A stretch of 64,000 bases of DNA, from positions 62,001 through 126,000 of the forward strand of contig JAEWIS010000025.1 of the NCBI GenBank assembly GCA_023386955.1. Direction: 5' to 3'. The translations under genes and the position numbers were made by a program. Below, piece after piece: positions 53,021-61,981 of the stretch; position 1 is the first letter of the stretch, and each line of letters begins with the position of its first letter. This stretch comes from Bacillota bacterium (lineage in GTDB: Bacteria > Bacillota > Bacilli > Paenibacillales > NBRC-103111). A model generated the notes under the pieces. The model had not been told where the DNA came from and searched no databases. It saw nothing but the letters and a program-made list of their open reading frames with translations.

Positions 53021-53048
53021 TATGAGGACGTCTGCGACCGCCCCCCTG

Positions 53049-53636
53049 TTATTTCTTCTGGATCAGAATCATCGTTTCTTCATTGGGATTGCAATCCAGA
53101 GGATACACATTGATGGCTACAGGCATGAAGGCAAAAATCTGCGTCATCACCTCATTCCAATCCACCCAATGGTTGAGAAAGCCATCATGATGCTCCACAC
53201 CGCTGAATGTGGTAGAGCTCAGTCCGTAGAAGAAATTGACCAGAACATATTTGGAGCTGACCCGGTGCAGCTCGGAGAAGCCGGTCCCCCAATCCTGCAG
53301 ATGATTCAGCACATCCTTGCAATATACCAGCTCGAAGCTCCCATCCTGAAACGGCAGTTTGTGAATGTCGCCCTGTAGGAAGGTACCTCCGGGATATTGG
53401 TTCGTGCAGTAATCCACCATATTCTGGGTCATGTCCACACCAGTATAGTCAATAGCGGGCCGGCTGCTGACGGCACCGACATAATCCACACCGGGTCCAC
53501 ATCCAACCTCAAGCATCCGGTTAATATTCAGCTGGTTAAGCAAAGCTCTGTACAATTGCCGGACCGGCTTGTTGTACCCTTCATTGGCTGATTGCAGAAA
53601 TTCCTTAGGATTGACATGCTCCCAATAGTTGTTCAC
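53049..53636 (-). CDS. Class I SAM-dependent methyltransferase
   Basis: 195 residues from GTG behind AGGAGGACCAAACA. SAM motif I is MLEVGCGPGVDYVGAV, motif II YTGVDMTQNMVDYC, and motif III LVYCKDVLNHLQDWGTGFSEL. It is close to methyltransferase 11-type domains and likely O-methylates a sugar in the surface glycan. It follows the 57-residue gene by 15 bp. Confidence 0.88.
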   Translation of the reverse strand: MNNYWEHVNPKEFLQSANEGYNKPVRQLYRALLNQLNINRMLEVGCGPGVDYVGAVSSRPAIDYTGVDMTQNMVDYCTNQYPGGTFLQGDIHKLPFQDGSFELVYCKDVLNHLQDWGTGFSELHRVSSKYVLVNFFYGLSSTTFSGVEHHDGFLNHWVDWNEVMTQIFAFMPVAINVYPLDCNPNEETMILIQKK

Positions 53637-53651
53637 TGTTTGGTCCTCCTC

Positions 53652-53825
53652 TCATTTTTGCGGTAAAAAGGTATAGATCGCCATATCCGGAAGCAGGTAA
53701 TCCTTGGGCAATCCGGAATAAATCCGGTTCCACACGTAATAATCCACCCATAGGGGATCGCTGGTTTGAATGGCAAATCTCCGGTTATACAGATCCCCGA
53801 GCACCTTAAATCTGTCCTCCTGCAT
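53652..53825 (-). CDS. Small 57-residue protein of unknown function
   Basis: MQEDRFKVLGDLYNRRFAIQ opens a 57-residue frame that ends ...AIYTFLPQK. It is preceded by GGAGGTTGAGGC and sits 24 bp after a glycosyltransferase gene and 15 bp before the methyltransferase gene. The residues are well mixed, with many aromatics (WVDYYVWNRIYSG), as in a folded protein. An overlapping longer frame at 53633-53890 has no ribosome binding site and unlikely composition, so this frame is preferred. No family recognised. Confidence 0.7.
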   Translation of the reverse strand: MQEDRFKVLGDLYNRRFAIQTSDPLWVDYYVWNRIYSGLPKDYLLPDMAIYTFLPQK

Positions 53826-53849
53826 GCCTCAACCTCCTTCAATCCTCTG

Positions 53850-55079
53850 TCAAACCTTGCCTGAAGTCTCCATGACCTTCCGGTACACATCCAACAGACG
53901 CCCGATCATCAGATCCAGAGACCAGTGGCTACGGGCCCAGGTTTGAGCCTGCTGCCCCAATGCGGTTCTGAAGTCATCCTCCTCCAACAGCTGCCTGAGC
54001 TGCTGGAAGAGCGTTACCGGGTCCCCCACTGGAGAGATCATGCCGGTCACCCCATGCTCCACCATCTCAGGCAGACCGGCGGCAGAGGATACCAGAACAG
54101 GCAAACCCGCCATCTGCGCCTCCATTACCGAAAAAGGCTGGTTATCCTGGAGACAGCAATGTACAAAAATGTCCGATTGGCTGAGCAAGGCGGGGACATC
54201 GGAGCGGTTGCCCAAAAAGGCCACCTCCTGCTGGAGGCCAAGCCTCCGGGTCTGGTCCTCCAGAGCCGCCCGCTGGTCCCCGTCCCCCACAATCCAGCAA
54301 ACCCAGTCAGACCGGGCTTGCTTCAATGTGGCCAGCGCATCGATCAGAATATGGACACCCTTGATAAAAACCAGGCGGGCCGGAAAAATAATCACCTTTT
54401 TGCCTGGGGGACGCACAGTATCGGTGCCGGCGGCAACCTTCTCCCAGAAAGGCCCCGTATCCAGCCCGTATTGGAATACTGCCACCTTTTCCGCAGGCAC
54501 CCCGAATTGGCTGACCAGCATATCCCGCTGCCAATGGTTGGCTGTAATGGACAGATCTGTCCCGGAAGCCCCATAATACTCCATTGCTTTGAAATAGTTA
54601 TAGGCCGGGCTGTTTTCATGGATGCCCAGCTCCGGATGCAGCTTGAAGTGGGAGAACATCTCCGTGGCTACCGAGCCGTGAATATGGGATACCAGCGGCG
54701 TCCCCTTCGGCTTGACCCGGGCCAAAGCACGGGCTGAAATCACATCCTGGGTGTGGATCACATCATATTGCTCCAGCCCGAAGTAAGCGGCGGAGAGCTC
54801 CATGCAATAGCGGTCATACTCGTTCTGCCAGATGACCGGCTGCTCGAACAGATGGGGGAAGAGGTTTGCATTCAGCTTCGTCTCCAGCATGGGAGACAAA
54901 TATTTTTTGTCCAAGGAAATCCCCTTGTTATAGAGGTGAAAGCTTTTGTAGTCGGGACTGTTCCCCAGCACATCCACCTCATGCCCCATCCGCTCCAGCC
55001 TGTTCCGGATTTGGTTCATGAAGGTCCACACGCCGCCGATATGCGGAATCAGCCAATAGGTCGCCAACAATATTTTCAT
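53850..55079 (-). CDS. Glycosyltransferase family 4 (GT-B)
   Basis: 409 residues. N-terminal MKILLATYWLIPHIGGVWTF, a Gly-rich acceptor loop, and C-terminal IIFPARLVFIKGVHILIDAL, CLQDNQPFSVMEAQMAGLPV and SSAAGLPEMVEHGVTG, the E-x7-E donor site of GT4. The start follows AGGAGGAACCATGA. It lies in a minus-strand run with two GT2 genes upstream and probably adds a sugar to the same glycan. Confidence 0.93.
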   Translation of the reverse strand: MKILLATYWLIPHIGGVWTFMNQIRNRLERMGHEVDVLGNSPDYKSFHLYNKGISLDKKYLSPMLETKLNANLFPHLFEQPVIWQNEYDRYCMELSAAYFGLEQYDVIHTQDVISARALARVKPKGTPLVSHIHGSVATEMFSHFKLHPELGIHENSPAYNYFKAMEYYGASGTDLSITANHWQRDMLVSQFGVPAEKVAVFQYGLDTGPFWEKVAAGTDTVRPPGKKVIIFPARLVFIKGVHILIDALATLKQARSDWVCWIVGDGDQRAALEDQTRRLGLQQEVAFLGNRSDVPALLSQSDIFVHCCLQDNQPFSVMEAQMAGLPVLVSSAAGLPEMVEHGVTGMISPVGDPVTLFQQLRQLLEEDDFRTALGQQAQTWARSHWSLDLMIGRLLDVYRKVMETSGKV

Positions 55080-55098
55080 TCATGGTTCCTCCTCGCCG

Positions 55099-55809
55099 TT
55101 ACAGGCGTTCAAGCAATTGCTGCATCCGGTCCTTATAAACCGCATGCACCCGGAAGAACTCCTCCAGCAGTTCCGGCCGGTAGCGGATAGAGCCCATTTG
55201 GTCATGAAACCGGTAAATCGTCAATGCCTCCGGCAAATAGTGCAGCTTGACGCCGTTAACCGTCAGCCGCAGCCACATCTCATAATCCTGGGTGTATGGC
55301 AGGCTTTCGTTAAACAAGCCGTATTTGAAAAACAGCTCTCTTTTGCACATCATGGTACAGCCGTTAATGGGGTTGTAGTTGGCAAGCAGCCGGTAAATAT
55401 CGTCGTGCTGCGTGATGGGTGTGCCGGCGAAGCTCTCCGTCACTACATCGTCCTTATCCATGACGGCGTAGGCGGTGAAGGAAAACTCCGCATGGCTGCG
55501 CCTCATAAATTCCAGCTGGCGGGCCACCTTACCCGGCTTATACATATCATCCGAGCTCAACCAGGTCACGTACTCGCCGGTGGCCTTGAGGATACCGAAA
55601 TTCATGGCGCTGGCTGTTCCGCCGTTGCCCTTGCGGTAATAGAGAAGGCGGCCTGCGTAAGGTGTAATCAGCTCCATATGCCGGGTCGAGCCGTCATCCA
55701 CCACAATAATCTCCAGATTTGGATAACTCTGGTCCACCACGCTTTGGATGGCCCGACCGATATATGGACAGTTGTAAAAGGGAATGACGACCGTTACCTT
55801 CGGATTCAT
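55099..55809 (-). CDS. Glycosyltransferase family 2 (GT-A)
   Basis: 236 residues. VTVVIPFYNCPYIGRAIQSV, IIVVDDGSTRHMELI and the DxD-like segment LSSDDMYKPGKVARQLEF are typical of GT2. YTQDYEMWLRLTVNGVKLHYL and YRFHDQMGSIRYRPELL follow. It closely parallels the next gene upstream, so the two are recent duplicates. The start follows TAAGGAGGTGCGGC. Confidence 0.92.
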   Translation of the reverse strand: MNPKVTVVIPFYNCPYIGRAIQSVVDQSYPNLEIIVVDDGSTRHMELITPYAGRLLYYRKGNGGTASAMNFGILKATGEYVTWLSSDDMYKPGKVARQLEFMRRSHAEFSFTAYAVMDKDDVVTESFAGTPITQHDDIYRLLANYNPINGCTMMCKRELFFKYGLFNESLPYTQDYEMWLRLTVNGVKLHYLPEALTIYRFHDQMGSIRYRPELLEEFFRVHAVYKDRMQQLLERL

Positions 55810-55820
55810 GCCGCACCTCC

Positions 55821-56537
55821 TTAATACGGCGTTGCCAAAGCCAGCGCCTCCAGCCGGTGGCGGAAGGTATTCTGCACAGCCTGGACTTCCGCCAGAATAT
55901 GCGGTTGATACCGCATGGTTCCCATTTGGTCATGCCAACGGTACTTGGTTAAGGGTTCATCCAGAAAATGTATGTTTACCCCGCACAGCAGCGCACGGAT
56001 CCAATACTCATAATCCTGGGTATACCGCAGGCTCTCGTCGAACAGGCCTACCCGCGCCACCAATTCCTTTCTGAACATAACGGTGCAGCCGTTGATGGGA
56101 TCACAGGTTGCGAAAGCCCGGATGAAGTCGCTTTGAGAAGGATAACGGGCTGCTTGTGCGTGAGCCGTCACATGCCCCAATTCGTTGATCTGGTCGAAGG
56201 CGGTAAAGGACAGGAGGGAATTATATTGCTGCATAAATGCCAGCTGGCGGGCAATTTTGTGGGGATAGAACAAATCGTCGGAGCTGAGCCAGGCGATATA
56301 ATCGCCGGAGGACATCCGGACACCGTGATTGATGGCGCTGGCTGTTCCTCCGTTGGCTTTGCCCAAATAATGGACCCGGGAGACGAAGGGATTGATTCTG
56401 TCCTGGTACAGGGTGGAGCCATCATCCACGACGATAACCTCCAGGTTAGGGTAGGTTTGCCCAAGGGCGCTGGAGATGGCCTGTTCCACGTAGGGATCAT
56501 TATAAAATGGAATGACAATGGTCACTCTGGGAAGCAT
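55821..56537 (-). CDS. Glycosyltransferase family 2 (GT-A), duplicate of the preceding gene
   Basis: 238 residues. VTIVIPFYNDPYVEQAISSA, VIVVDDGSTLYQDRI, LSSDDLFYPHKIARQLAF and YRWHDQMGTMRYQPHILAE align nearly word for word with the 55099-55809 protein. Differences in the acceptor half suggest different linkage or acceptor specificity. The start follows AGGAGGAACCATGCC. Confidence 0.92.
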   Translation of the reverse strand: MLPRVTIVIPFYNDPYVEQAISSALGQTYPNLEVIVVDDGSTLYQDRINPFVSRVHYLGKANGGTASAINHGVRMSSGDYIAWLSSDDLFYPHKIARQLAFMQQYNSLLSFTAFDQINELGHVTAHAQAARYPSQSDFIRAFATCDPINGCTVMFRKELVARVGLFDESLRYTQDYEYWIRALLCGVNIHFLDEPLTKYRWHDQMGTMRYQPHILAEVQAVQNTFRHRLEALALATPY

Positions 56538-56580
56538 GGCATGGTTCCTCCTCTTCTATCTGGTGCGGCGGGCATACGGC

Positions 56581-57477
56581 CTATGTCAAGGCCCCCCTGT
56601 AGAAATCAAGCCCCTCCGACAGCGATTGGGCAAAAGGGATGGACGGCGACCAGCCCAGGCTTTGGGTCACAGCGGCATCCATGGGCAGGGGTGGGGGCAG
56701 CGGCTCAGTTTGACCAACCTCGATGGGAAGCGTAAGCGGGGTCAATCCCCGGTACGTAACCACCAGGTCTCCAAGCGAACGCATGGTGCCGGAGCAGACC
56801 GGGTAGACGGTGCCGGATTGGCCTGCTTCCAGAATGGCGCGGTAAGCGGCTACGGCATCCCGGACATCCAGATAATCCCTCTTCTCATGCCACGACGACA
56901 GACGGAAGACGGAGGCATCCGTGCCCTTCTCCCAACGTGCGATCCGTGCGGCCAGAAGCCCGCAGATTCCGTTGGAGCGGCCGGGGCCGATCAGGTTGGA
57001 GGGTTTGGCTACCAGCACCTCCTGGCTGTACAGGAAGCTCCAGGCCTGGGCGGTAAGCACCTGCATGGTTTTGGCCAAACTGTACGGGTGCAGGGGCTGG
57101 GGGGAATTGCTCAAGTCAAAATCCAGCATGGAGCCGGCCACCAGCAGCCGGCAGTTAGCAAGCCCCCGCAGAGCCTCCAGTAAATACAGGGTGGACAGGA
57201 GATTGGCCTCCATACACCCCAGCGGATCCTTCCACGAATCAGCCACGGCATTCCTTCCGGCCAGATGCAGCACAAAGCGGGGCTTCGTTTCCTCCACCAG
57301 CCGCCTGACCTCCGCCTTATTGGTGAGATCGCAGACATAGAGACGGCCCTCAGGCGGTTCCCCGTCCTCCCTCCGGACGGCTGCTGCCACCGAATAGCCG
57401 TGGGCGGCAAAATGCCGGCAGGCATGGCGGCCGGTAAAGCCGCCTGCCCCCGTAATCAAAATCGTACTCTCCTTCAT
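56581..57477 (-). CDS. NAD(P)-dependent epimerase/dehydratase (extended SDR)
   Basis: 298 residues. ILITGAGGFTGRHACRHFAA is the nucleotide-binding loop, HLAGRNAVADSWKDPLGC follows, and PYSLAKTMQVL holds a Tyr-xxx-Lys. VAKPSNLIGPGRSNGICGLL is the C-terminal SDR hallmark. It resembles GDP-mannose 4,6-dehydratase / RmdA-like reductases, but the substrate is uncertain. Its start overlaps the stop of the CapE-like gene by 4 bp (ATGA). Confidence 0.88.
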   Translation of the reverse strand: MKESTILITGAGGFTGRHACRHFAAHGYSVAAAVRREDGEPPEGRLYVCDLTNKAEVRRLVEETKPRFVLHLAGRNAVADSWKDPLGCMEANLLSTLYLLEALRGLANCRLLVAGSMLDFDLSNSPQPLHPYSLAKTMQVLTAQAWSFLYSQEVLVAKPSNLIGPGRSNGICGLLAARIARWEKGTDASVFRLSSWHEKRDYLDVRDAVAAYRAILEAGQSGTVYPVCSGTMRSLGDLVVTYRGLTPLTLPIEVGQTEPLPPPLPMDAAVTQSLGWSPSIPFAQSLSEGLDFYRGALT

Positions 57478-58463
57478 TCGTGAAGGAAGCCTCCTTTAAT
57501 CAGAAGCTCCCGGATTTGATCTTTGTCCATGAGGGATTGGCTGGAGCAGAAGCTGCTGATTTCGGCCTTGGGATAAGAAGCGTACCGACCCTTGATGCCG
57601 GGAATATCCAGGGTAGGCAGGATCACCAGATATTGCTCGTCAAAAAGAATTGTGGTCTGGCTTTCGAATTCGGTCAGCAGAATTTCATGGATCTTCTCGC
57701 CCGGACGGACGCCAAGCTCCACCATTTCCACCTCCGGCTTGCCCATAGCTTCACCCAATACCAGAGCCAGATCGGTAATTTTGCAGGTAGGCATCATCAT
57801 GACGAAGGTTTCGCCGCCGATACTGGCTTCCGTTGCCTTGAACAGCAGGCTGATGGCCTCCTGCAGGGTGAGGAAGAAGCGGGTCATCGCCATATCGGTA
57901 ATGCCTACCCGTCCTTTTTCCCGGATCTGTTTCATGAACAGATGGATCACGCTTCCGTTGGTACCCAGCACATTGCCGCCCCGGACGCAGACGAATTCCG
58001 TGTCCCCCTGAAGCAGATTGGCGTGGATAATCAGCTTTTCGCCGATCGCCTTGGTCATGCCATAGAAGTTGGAGGGATTGGCGGCTTTATCGGTGGAGAT
58101 GTAGACGACCTTCTTCACCTTATTCTCAATAGCGGCCTCAATCACATACTGGGTGCCCAGCACATTGGTTTTCATGGCCTCGTAGGGCTGCTCCTCGCAT
58201 ACCGGTACATGCTTCAGCGCAGCCAGATGGAATACATAATCAATCTGTGCGCACGCCCGGACCAGCGCTTCCTTATCCCGGATGTCCCCGATGACGAAGG
58301 TAAGTCTGCGGTCCTCGAAAGTGCGCATCATGGCCACCTGGCTGGATTCGTTCCTCGAGAAGATGATGACCTCCTTTGGTTCAAAATCCAGCAGCTGCCT
58401 GACCAGCTCATACCCCCAGGAGCCGGTGCCGCCTGTCACCAAAATTCTCTTATCACGAAACAT
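57474..58463 (-). CDS. UDP-N-acetylglucosamine 4,6-dehydratase / 5-epimerase (CapE/FnlA-like)
   Basis: 329 residues. LVTGGTGSWGYELVRQLLD is the NAD site, VFHLAALKHVPVCEEQP and YISTDKAANPSNFYGMTKAI (Tyr-xxx-Lys) fit the CapD/FnlA family, and VRPGEKIHEILL lies in the C-terminal half. These enzymes convert UDP-GlcNAc to UDP-2-acetamido-2,6-dideoxy-hexos-4-ulose. It overlaps the 2-epimerase gene by 11 bp upstream, so it is cotranscribed with it. Confidence 0.93.
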   Translation of the reverse strand: MFRDKRILVTGGTGSWGYELVRQLLDFEPKEVIIFSRNESSQVAMMRTFEDRRLTFVIGDIRDKEALVRACAQIDYVFHLAALKHVPVCEEQPYEAMKTNVLGTQYVIEAAIENKVKKVVYISTDKAANPSNFYGMTKAIGEKLIIHANLLQGDTEFVCVRGGNVLGTNGSVIHLFMKQIREKGRVGITDMAMTRFFLTLQEAISLLFKATEASIGGETFVMMMPTCKITDLALVLGEAMGKPEVEMVELGVRPGEKIHEILLTEFESQTTILFDEQYLVILPTLDIPGIKGRYASYPKAEISSFCSSQSLMDKDQIRELLIKGGFLHE

Positions 58464-59547
58464 ACCCTTTCCCTCCTAATAGGAATTTGACAACCTTGGC
58501 AGATACATCCGTATCCAGATACCCTTGCGGGCAATCCCAATCCGTCGGCATGGCCATCATTACCTGGGCGGCGCTTTCGATGCGGTCCGCATCCACCCCG
58601 GATACCACATTGCTGCCGCAGTCCACCGTCTCCGGCCGTTCGGTGCTGTTGCGCACCGTCACCGTCGGTACACGGAAGATGCAGCATTCCTCCTGAACGG
58701 TCCCGCTGTCCGTCAGGACGCAGGCCGCATGCTGCTCCAGCTTGACGAAGTCGAAGAAGCCGAAGGGCTCGTGGAATTCCACCAGCGGATGAATCTTCAG
58801 GCCGCTCAGAGCGGCCAGCCTGGACCGGGTCCTGGGATGGACGGAGAGAATGATCCGGAGTGCGGTGTTTTTGGCGATGCGGTTCAGGCCCTCCATAATC
58901 TCCATGAGCGGCTCCGCCCGGTCCACATTCTCGGCCCGGTGGATGGTAGCCAGGAGATAATGCCCGGAGGCCAGCTCCAGTGTCTCCATAACCGTGCTTG
59001 CTTCGATCCGGTCCCGGTAATGGGACAGAACCTCGTATATGGGATTTCCGGTGAGGATAATCCGGTGGCTGGGAAAACCCTCCCGGACCAAATGATCCTT
59101 GCTCTGCCGGGTATACGGCATATTGTACGAGGAGATGGCATCAATCACCCTGCGGTTCTTCTCTTCGGGAACGGACAGATCATAACAGCGGTTGCCCGCC
59201 TCCATATGCACCACCGGAATCCCCATACGCTCCGCCAGAATGGCCGACAACGCGCTGTTGGTGTCTCCCAGAAGAAGCACCTTGTCGGGTTTCTCCGCCC
59301 GGAGAATCTCTTCGATCCGCTGGAACATAATCGCCATCTGGCTGCCGAGCGATTCCTGTTTTTCCGATAACACATAATCCGGCTTGCGCAGCCCCAACTC
59401 CTTGAAGAAAACCTCGCTTAAGGAATAGGTGAAGTTTTGCCCCGTATGAATAACGGTGTGTTTGACTGCAAGCTGATCCAGCTTTTTCATTACGAGTGAG
59501 AGCCGGATAATTTCCGGTCTGGTGCCCAGAACCGTCACGATTTTCAT
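58453..59547 (-). CDS. UDP-N-acetylglucosamine 2-epimerase family (WecB/CapG/FnlC-like)
   Basis: 364 residues of GT-B-like fold. VTVLGTRPEIIRLSLVMKKL, VIHTGQNFT, VHMEAGNRCYDLSVPEEKNR, HPRTRSRL and LTDSGTVQEECCIF are standard. In the CapE-F-G pathway such an enzyme finishes UDP-N-acetyl-L-fucosamine or a related sugar. It follows the GT4/basic-tail gene by 4 bp. Confidence 0.94.
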   Translation of the reverse strand: MKIVTVLGTRPEIIRLSLVMKKLDQLAVKHTVIHTGQNFTYSLSEVFFKELGLRKPDYVLSEKQESLGSQMAIMFQRIEEILRAEKPDKVLLLGDTNSALSAILAERMGIPVVHMEAGNRCYDLSVPEEKNRRVIDAISSYNMPYTRQSKDHLVREGFPSHRIILTGNPIYEVLSHYRDRIEASTVMETLELASGHYLLATIHRAENVDRAEPLMEIMEGLNRIAKNTALRIILSVHPRTRSRLAALSGLKIHPLVEFHEPFGFFDFVKLEQHAACVLTDSGTVQEECCIFRVPTVTVRNSTERPETVDCGSNVVSGVDADRIESAAQVMMAMPTDWDCPQGYLDTDVSAKVVKFLLGGKGYVS

Positions 59548-59551
59548 ACGA

Positions 59552-61228
59552 TCACCCGCTTTTTTTGATTTTCCTCCGTTTGCCGTAGCCGTTGCTCCGT
59601 CTGGAGACCGCAGCGCTCCTTCCCTTGCGCCCGGCGGCTTTGGGGGAGACCCGCTTGCCTTTGGGCGGAGCGGACCTTTTCTTCCGGGCCAGGAGCCGCT
59701 GCCCCTTGCCCTTCCAGGTCTTCAGCGTGCGGCGGCGCCCTCTGAACCGGCGGGAGCCGGCCTTAGCCTTAAGCCCACCCCGGCGGGCAGTCCGTCTCCC
59801 AAGCAAGGGCTGGCCCGTGCCCAGAACACCGCCCATGGGAATCCGGCCCATATAGCCGTCATCCAGGGTGAGCACCTCGTCAAACCGGAAGCCCTTGGCA
59901 CGGAACACGGACTCTTCGGAGAAGAGATACCGGCAGCCATACTCCAGCAAATAAACGGCGGGGGCTGAGCCCTTCAGCAGCAGGGCAGGCTTCTGCAAAA
60001 GCGCTTCTTGGGGCAGCGGACGGGGCCCCAGTGCCGGAAGCGTGCCGGCGGCCTCCTGCAGCCAATCTCCCAGTCTCAGCCGGTAGGAATCGATCCCGAA
60101 GGCCTTCTCCACCGCAATGCTGTTGCGGGCACCCCAGCTTTGGATAAAGGCGCCTTTGACCAGAAGAGAGCCTACGGTGTCGACTAAACCCCGGATACTG
60201 CCCTTCTCCACCAGATAACTGCCGTTGCCAGTCAGCGTCATGATTTCACCCAGCCCGCCGGAGTTGTACGTCACCACCATTTTGCTGAAGATCAGTCCCT
60301 CCAGCGCGGTCATGCCGAAGCCCTCTTCAATTAGGCTGGGGATAACCAGGATATCCATGGCCGGATAAATCTGCTGGACCTGCATTTCGAACGATTGGAA
60401 GTAAAACCGCCCCAGGAGCCCGGACAGCCGAATCTGCTCCAGGCATTTGGCGTAATAGCCCACATCTGTCATTTTGCCTGCTACCATAAACCGGAGATCG
60501 GGGTAAGCTGCCCCCAAATCAATGGCCATCTGGATAAAATGCTCCAGACCCTTGTTGGGATAAATATCGGAGGATACATATCCGATGACCCGGTGGGAGT
60601 CATTCCAGCCGATTTCCTCCCGTTTGACGCTGCGGTAGACGGGCCACAGCTCCCGCTCCAGCTCGTGGTCATTCCAGGAGGGGTACAAAATGCGGATTTT
60701 CTTCTCTCCCGGGGTTCCCCGGAAGGGCTGGAGTGAGGCATGGGATATTCCGATGATCCAATCCGAATACGCGTTGATGATTTCCGTCGAATAAGACGTG
60801 TAGCGGTTGCTTTGAATCTGCTCGGTCATCATCCAGCCTACGGGAATCCCCAAGGAGCGGGAAATCCAGGCAGGCATCAGATTGACACAGGTGTTGACAA
60901 TGGCCAGGTCCGGGCGCCGTTCCAGCATGAGAGTCAGAAGCGACTGGACCGCATCTCCGTTATCCCGGATGAATCCCTCCAGCTCCTGGCGGAAATAAGG
61001 CCCGGGCGCATATACTTCGTAAAAGTTGGGATACGAAATCACGATGGTGGAGATGCCTCTTGCTCTTGCCTCCGCTGCAAGCAGCCCTTCGCTGGGTACA
61101 ACCAGCGTGCAGTCATGGCTGCCCCGGAGCTCGGTGGCAAAAAACAGCAGAAGCTTCTCCGCTCCGGTAATATGCGTGTCTGAGCAAATGTGGGAAAACA
61201 ACATGATGTTCAACCGGATGGCGGTCAT
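59552..61228 (-). CDS. Glycosyltransferase (GT4-like) with long basic C-terminal tail
   Basis: 558 residues. The first 390 form a GT-B enzyme: FSHICSDTHITGAEKLLLFF, IGYVSSDIYPNKGLEHFIQM and PSLIEEGFGMTALEGLIFSK. A middle portion of about 80 residues (LLEYGCRYLFSEESVFRAKG) is unfamiliar. The last 85 residues are extremely Arg/Lys/Gly-rich (for example RRFRGRRRTLKTWKGKG), which is unusual for a GT and may bind the spore surface or an acidic polymer. The start follows AGGAGGTGATACGCCAAAC. Confidence 0.88.
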   Translation of the reverse strand: MTAIRLNIMLFSHICSDTHITGAEKLLLFFATELRGSHDCTLVVPSEGLLAAEARARGISTIVISYPNFYEVYAPGPYFRQELEGFIRDNGDAVQSLLTLMLERRPDLAIVNTCVNLMPAWISRSLGIPVGWMMTEQIQSNRYTSYSTEIINAYSDWIIGISHASLQPFRGTPGEKKIRILYPSWNDHELERELWPVYRSVKREEIGWNDSHRVIGYVSSDIYPNKGLEHFIQMAIDLGAAYPDLRFMVAGKMTDVGYYAKCLEQIRLSGLLGRFYFQSFEMQVQQIYPAMDILVIPSLIEEGFGMTALEGLIFSKMVVTYNSGGLGEIMTLTGNGSYLVEKGSIRGLVDTVGSLLVKGAFIQSWGARNSIAVEKAFGIDSYRLRLGDWLQEAAGTLPALGPRPLPQEALLQKPALLLKGSAPAVYLLEYGCRYLFSEESVFRAKGFRFDEVLTLDDGYMGRIPMGGVLGTGQPLLGRRTARRGGLKAKAGSRRFRGRRRTLKTWKGKGQRLLARKKRSAPPKGKRVSPKAAGRKGRSAAVSRRSNGYGKRRKIKKSG

Positions 61229-61559
61229 GTTTGGCGTATCACCTCCTAAGAGTTTTGCAGGCCGGGGAAGACCGGTAATCCGGCCTCCGCCGGCCGCAGC
61301 CCCTTCGACGAACAGACCCCATCGGCGTTTGGCGGGTGTTCTGCGAATAGTACAATATATTAGGGAGACAACCTACTGGGCACGACAGTTGACCCTCCGG
61401 CATTCGTACAAATTTTGGAATGGCCGGTTTTGTCCAAAATGGGGAAGCCGGATTTTCCCATAAAAAGGCGGCGAAACGGGAATAGGGAAGGCCGCTTCCA
61501 TTATTCCTTGCTTCGCCGCCCCAGGAAGGCGGTCTGACAATGGGCGGACCGGCCCCGCT
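61229..61559. other. 331-bp intergenic region, GC-rich
   Basis: No gene is supported. The plus-strand frames are short and unsupported by ribosome binding sites. It must contain the 3' end of the preceding transcript and the promoter for the GT4/basic-tail gene. No strong terminator hairpin with T-run is seen. Confidence 0.4.
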
Positions 61560-61805
61560 TCACTGTGCCAGGAAGTTCTGCCCATCCTGCATGCCCTGGG
61601 CGAAGCCCTGGTTAAAGCCGGTATCATACCCGTTGTTGAAGGCCGCGAGCGCCTGGCGGGACATCCCGCCCGGTTGGCGCCTTTTGGCCGCTTTTCCAGC
61701 ACGCGGAGCCTTGGCGGCCGATTTGCTCCGTTTGGTTCTCCTCTTCGCGGCAAGAGGCTTTTTCGGTCTGGCGCCGAGACCCTGTTTGTGGCGTTTGGCT
61801 TTCAT
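61560..61805 (-). CDS. Small basic protein with C-terminal Gly/Tyr motif
   Basis: 81 residues from the ATG behind GGAGGTAGACGC; the frame is open upstream to 61862 without a start signal. Residues 1-45 are Lys/Arg/Ala-rich (KRRTKRSKSAAKAPRAGKAA). Residues 49-75 contain SRQALAAF and then YDTGFNQGFAQGMQDG, with Gly every fourth residue. The same SRQ...Y-x-T-G-x-x-x-G pattern begins the CgeB-like transferase two genes upstream. It is likely a spore-surface structural or anchoring protein; not found in any family I recognise. Confidence 0.72.
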   Translation of the reverse strand: MKAKRHKQGLGARPKKPLAAKRRTKRSKSAAKAPRAGKAAKRRQPGGMSRQALAAFNNGYDTGFNQGFAQGMQDGQNFLAQ

Positions 61806-61981
61806 GCGTCTACCTCCAGGTATAGGACTGCCGGGCCCGAAGGACCGCCAGCGCATAACCATTATTCGATGCGTACTTTATCCTATGCCCGAAGGGACAG
61901 CAATCCCTCCGCTTACGCCCTTTGTTCCAACAAAAAAAAGCCCCGCCCGGGATAACCCGTTGACGGGACCTCTGCCATACA

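Noticed and set aside
53633..53890. 85-codon frame between the GT4 gene and the methyltransferase
   Set aside because: Cys/Arg-rich with no ribosome binding site; the 57-residue frame at 53652-53825 in another phase has a good one.
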